A stretch of DNA of 64,000 bases from Rhabdornis inornatus. Its lineage: Eukaryota > Chordata > Aves > Passeriformes > Rhabdornithidae. Where the stretch lies: positions 193,520 to 257,519 of the forward strand of contig VWZS01003944.1 of NCBI GenBank assembly GCA_013397075.1. The letters run 5' to 3'. Made by a program: the position numbers and the translations under genes. Of the stretch, positions 61,901 through 64,000 are shown piece by piece. Each line of letters begins with the position of its first letter. Position 1 is the stretch's first letter. The notes beneath the pieces are model-generated. The model saw nothing but the letters and a program-made list of their open reading frames with translations, searched no databases and was not told the DNA's origin.

Positions 61901-62070
61901 GCTGGCACAGCCCGAGGCTGCAGACGGCGCCAGGGCTCCCCTGCCCACACTTGTCTCACTTGTTTGGCAGCAGCCTGGTGCGACGTGCCCTCCCCTGGTA
62001 GTCTGCCCATCCCCTCCCCACGCCGCCGTGATTCGCTGGCATCCTCCCTCCCGCCCGCCGCCGGAGCCTC

Positions 62071-62456
62071 GAGGAGCTTTTAGGAAGATTTAGGGCTTTT
62101 AGAGGATTTTGGAAGTGTTAGGGTTCTTTTGGAGCTTTCAGGGCTTTTAGGAAATTGAAGAGGTTTTAGAAACTTCGGGGCTTTCAGGAATTTCTAAGGG
62201 GTTAAGAAACTCTTACGGCTTTTAGTAATTTTTAGGGCTTTTAGGAACTTCAAGGATATTCAGGAACTTTTAAGGCTTTTGGGGGTTTTAGGGCATTTAG
62301 GATGCTGTAGGGGTTTCGGGACATTTTAGAGCTTTAGGAGCTTTCCGGGCTTTCATGATCTTCTAGGACTTTCAGAAACGTTAAGCATATTTAGGTGCTT
62401 TAAGGGATTTAGGAGCTCTTAAGATTCTTAAGAAGTTGTAGAGCTTTCATAGGAAT
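62071..62456. repeat. Degenerate T-rich array with about 10-bp period
   Basis: About 385 bp consist of variants of GCTTTTAGGA / TTTAGGGCTT / ACTTTCAGGA. T-runs recur about every 10-11 bp on the same strand for the whole stretch. Boundaries are sharp: GC-rich sequence ends at 62070 and ordinary sequence resumes at about 62457. TTAGGG occurs several times but never in tandem, so it is not a telomeric array. Confidence 0.7.
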
Positions 62457-63659
62457 TCCCCAGTTTTAGCAATAAACCCTTATCAGGCCGAGCCCAAGGG
62501 CAAATGTCCCTTGCAAGAGACAACACAAGGATTTCCTCCCTCTTCGTGCTCGGGCAGTGTCTTTGAAGGTCTGTCGATTCACAGATAATCCCGACAACAC
62601 CAGCAAATGCAGGCGTTGACCTAAAAATAACTCCTGATAACGTCAAATGCGGACAAAAGACTCTTTGTTCCACGAACAGCAGCAAGGAGTCCTTTCCTCG
62701 CTGGTCCGAGGGGTCTGCACCTAACTCCCCTCTCCAGCAGAGCCTAATCCAGGGTTTAGCAGCGTTATTCCCGGGAGGTGGATTTATGGTATTTCCCGAA
62801 GGAGCCGGTCGGGATGACCTGCAGTGGGAGGCTTGGCTCACCGCAATGCTCCCGCGGCTCTGGCTGCTCTCAGCGTGCGTTTCTGATCTGGCCCAGCTCC
62901 CCGAGGCGTGGGGACGGCCGGACTTCAAAGGCGGCTCTGTTAGCCACGGTCCGGCCGCTTTAGCCACGGCCTGGCCATGTGAGCTGCTTCCCATGGGAGC
63001 CTTGTCCCGTGGCAGCCAGGGAAATTGGGGACTTGGAGCTGGGAATTAAACCAAGTAGCGGGGTGATGCAAACGTGCCGGATGTCCCCTGCTCCAGGGAT
63101 CCCAAAGCAGCCATGGCACCTGCGGTGGCACAATTCTCGTGGATCAAGGTCCAATCACCTTCTCTTCTGGAGAGGGAAGTTGTTTCCACCCTTCCCCCTG
63201 CAGAAAAAAAGTCTCATTCAAGTCATTGAAAATATCTGCAAGAGCAACTATTTACCCAGGGCACTTCCCGGAGCCCTCCCCCCGCCCTGCTCCCTCCGCT
63301 CCCCGCGCCTCGGCTTTCTCCAGCCCGGCTGTTTCCCGGGGCACACACAAAGGGCTGGGTGCAGGCGCTGCTTGGCAGCAGCTTTACCCACTCCAAAAGC
63401 GCTGCCTCGACTCCAGCTCCCACTGAGGGCCGGGGTGCCCGTCTCCGGCCTTGGGGTGGCTGGTGAGGGCCCTGTGGTCGCATCCAGGCTCTACCCCTCA
63501 CATCGCAGCCCACCTGCTCCAGGGGAGTGCTGTGTATCCCTGGGATCTGGGCTCCTTGCCCTGCTCCTTTCCTCCCTCACACCCTGCGGGGAGAGGGACA
63601 GGGGTCACCGGGACACTCCGTCCCGGCTGCTTTCCCATTAATTGTTATTTTTTAATCCC

Positions 63660-64000
63660 GTTGGCAGTCAGGCGTGCAGCCTCCTGGCTCCGGCTCCTCC
63701 GGCCCCAGCCCGCCGCTGGATGCCGGCCAGCCCGCAGCTGAAGGGCGACTGAAGGGCTGTCCCCAGCCGAGGTCCCCCAGCCCATCGTGGTGCCGGTGCC
63801 AGCCCGGTGCTCCCAGCCCGGTGCCCGCAGGCTGCGCCGGGCCGAGCCGAACCGAACCGGGCAGGTGCCGTGACCGACGGCAGCGGCCCCGCAGCATCCG
63901 CAGCGATCTCGGAGGGTCTCGCTGGGGGACAGGGAGGGGCCGCTGGTCCCGGGCTACCGCTCTGAGCCGAGTCGGGCTGCGAAGGGCTGAGCCGTGCAGT
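63660..64000. promoter_or_regulatory. CpG-rich end of the window
   Basis: CpG density rises sharply, with repeated GCCGAGCC/GAACCG motifs and GCCCGGTGC units. This may be a CpG-island promoter of a gene beyond the window. No start codon with a convincing donor could be singled out. Confidence 0.3.

Larger units (their letters stand above)
57521..64000. other. Intergenic region without recognisable genes
   Basis: No coding exon with splice support or a known family is seen. It contains one CR1 fragment, a T-rich periodic array at 62.07-62.46 kb and CpG-rich sequence in the last 350 bp that may be the promoter of the next gene. In human the next genes are adhesion GPCRs (ADGRG5/ADGRG1), but none of their domains is visible here. 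Confidence 0.5.

Noticed and set aside
62071..62456. Interstitial telomeric repeat
   Set aside because: TTAGGG occurs only sporadically and never in tandem.

Overview
This window is vertebrate nuclear DNA and almost certainly avian. Genes have many short exons with GT/AG introns, the repeats are CR1-type fragments, and the gene order POLR2C/COQ9/CIAPIN1/DOK4/CCDC102A matches the human 16q21 block, which I place on chicken chromosome 11 from memory. All assignments come from reading translated exons and splice phases against remembered vertebrate families; no search was run.

Layout: positions 1-410 hold a GC-rich segment (perhaps the 3' end of an unidentified + strand gene) that is falsely duplicated. 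GFOD2 lies on the minus strand: coding exons at 2552-3450 and 8110-8368, with a probable non-coding first exon near 15070-15250 on a displaced piece of assembly. At 13390-16355 the assembly carries a scrambled, near-identical duplication held together by single Ns. A + strand immunoglobulin-superfamily receptor gene I cannot name occupies 16954-20381. It has a signal peptide, a V-type Ig exon with one in-frame TGA, one exon made of three 43-residue Cys- and sequon-rich repeats, a transmembrane exon, and a tail with two ITIM-like motifs. It is the most interesting object in the window.

CIAPIN1 (minus, 25121-29046 coding) and COQ9 (plus, from 31165) fire from a shared CpG/CRE promoter at about 31.1 kb. 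POLR2C (plus, 38077-43353) starts about 125 bp after the COQ9 polyadenylation signal. DOK4 (minus, 46356-49155) and CCDC102A (minus, 51545-55965) follow. From 57.5 kb to the end I see no gene, only a CR1 fragment, minisatellite-like arrays and CpG-rich stretches.

The named genes are housekeeping or signalling genes and do not form one pathway: GFOD2 is an oxidoreductase-fold protein, CIAPIN1 serves cytosolic Fe-S assembly, COQ9 serves ubiquinone synthesis, POLR2C is RNA polymerase II subunit RPB3, DOK4 is a PH/PTB docking adaptor and CCDC102A is a coiled-coil protein. In human, as I recall, GFOD2 lies in 16q22.1 and CIAPIN1-CCDC102A in 16q21 next to CCL17/CX3CL1. The Ig receptor therefore sits at a junction between two blocks that are separate in human.
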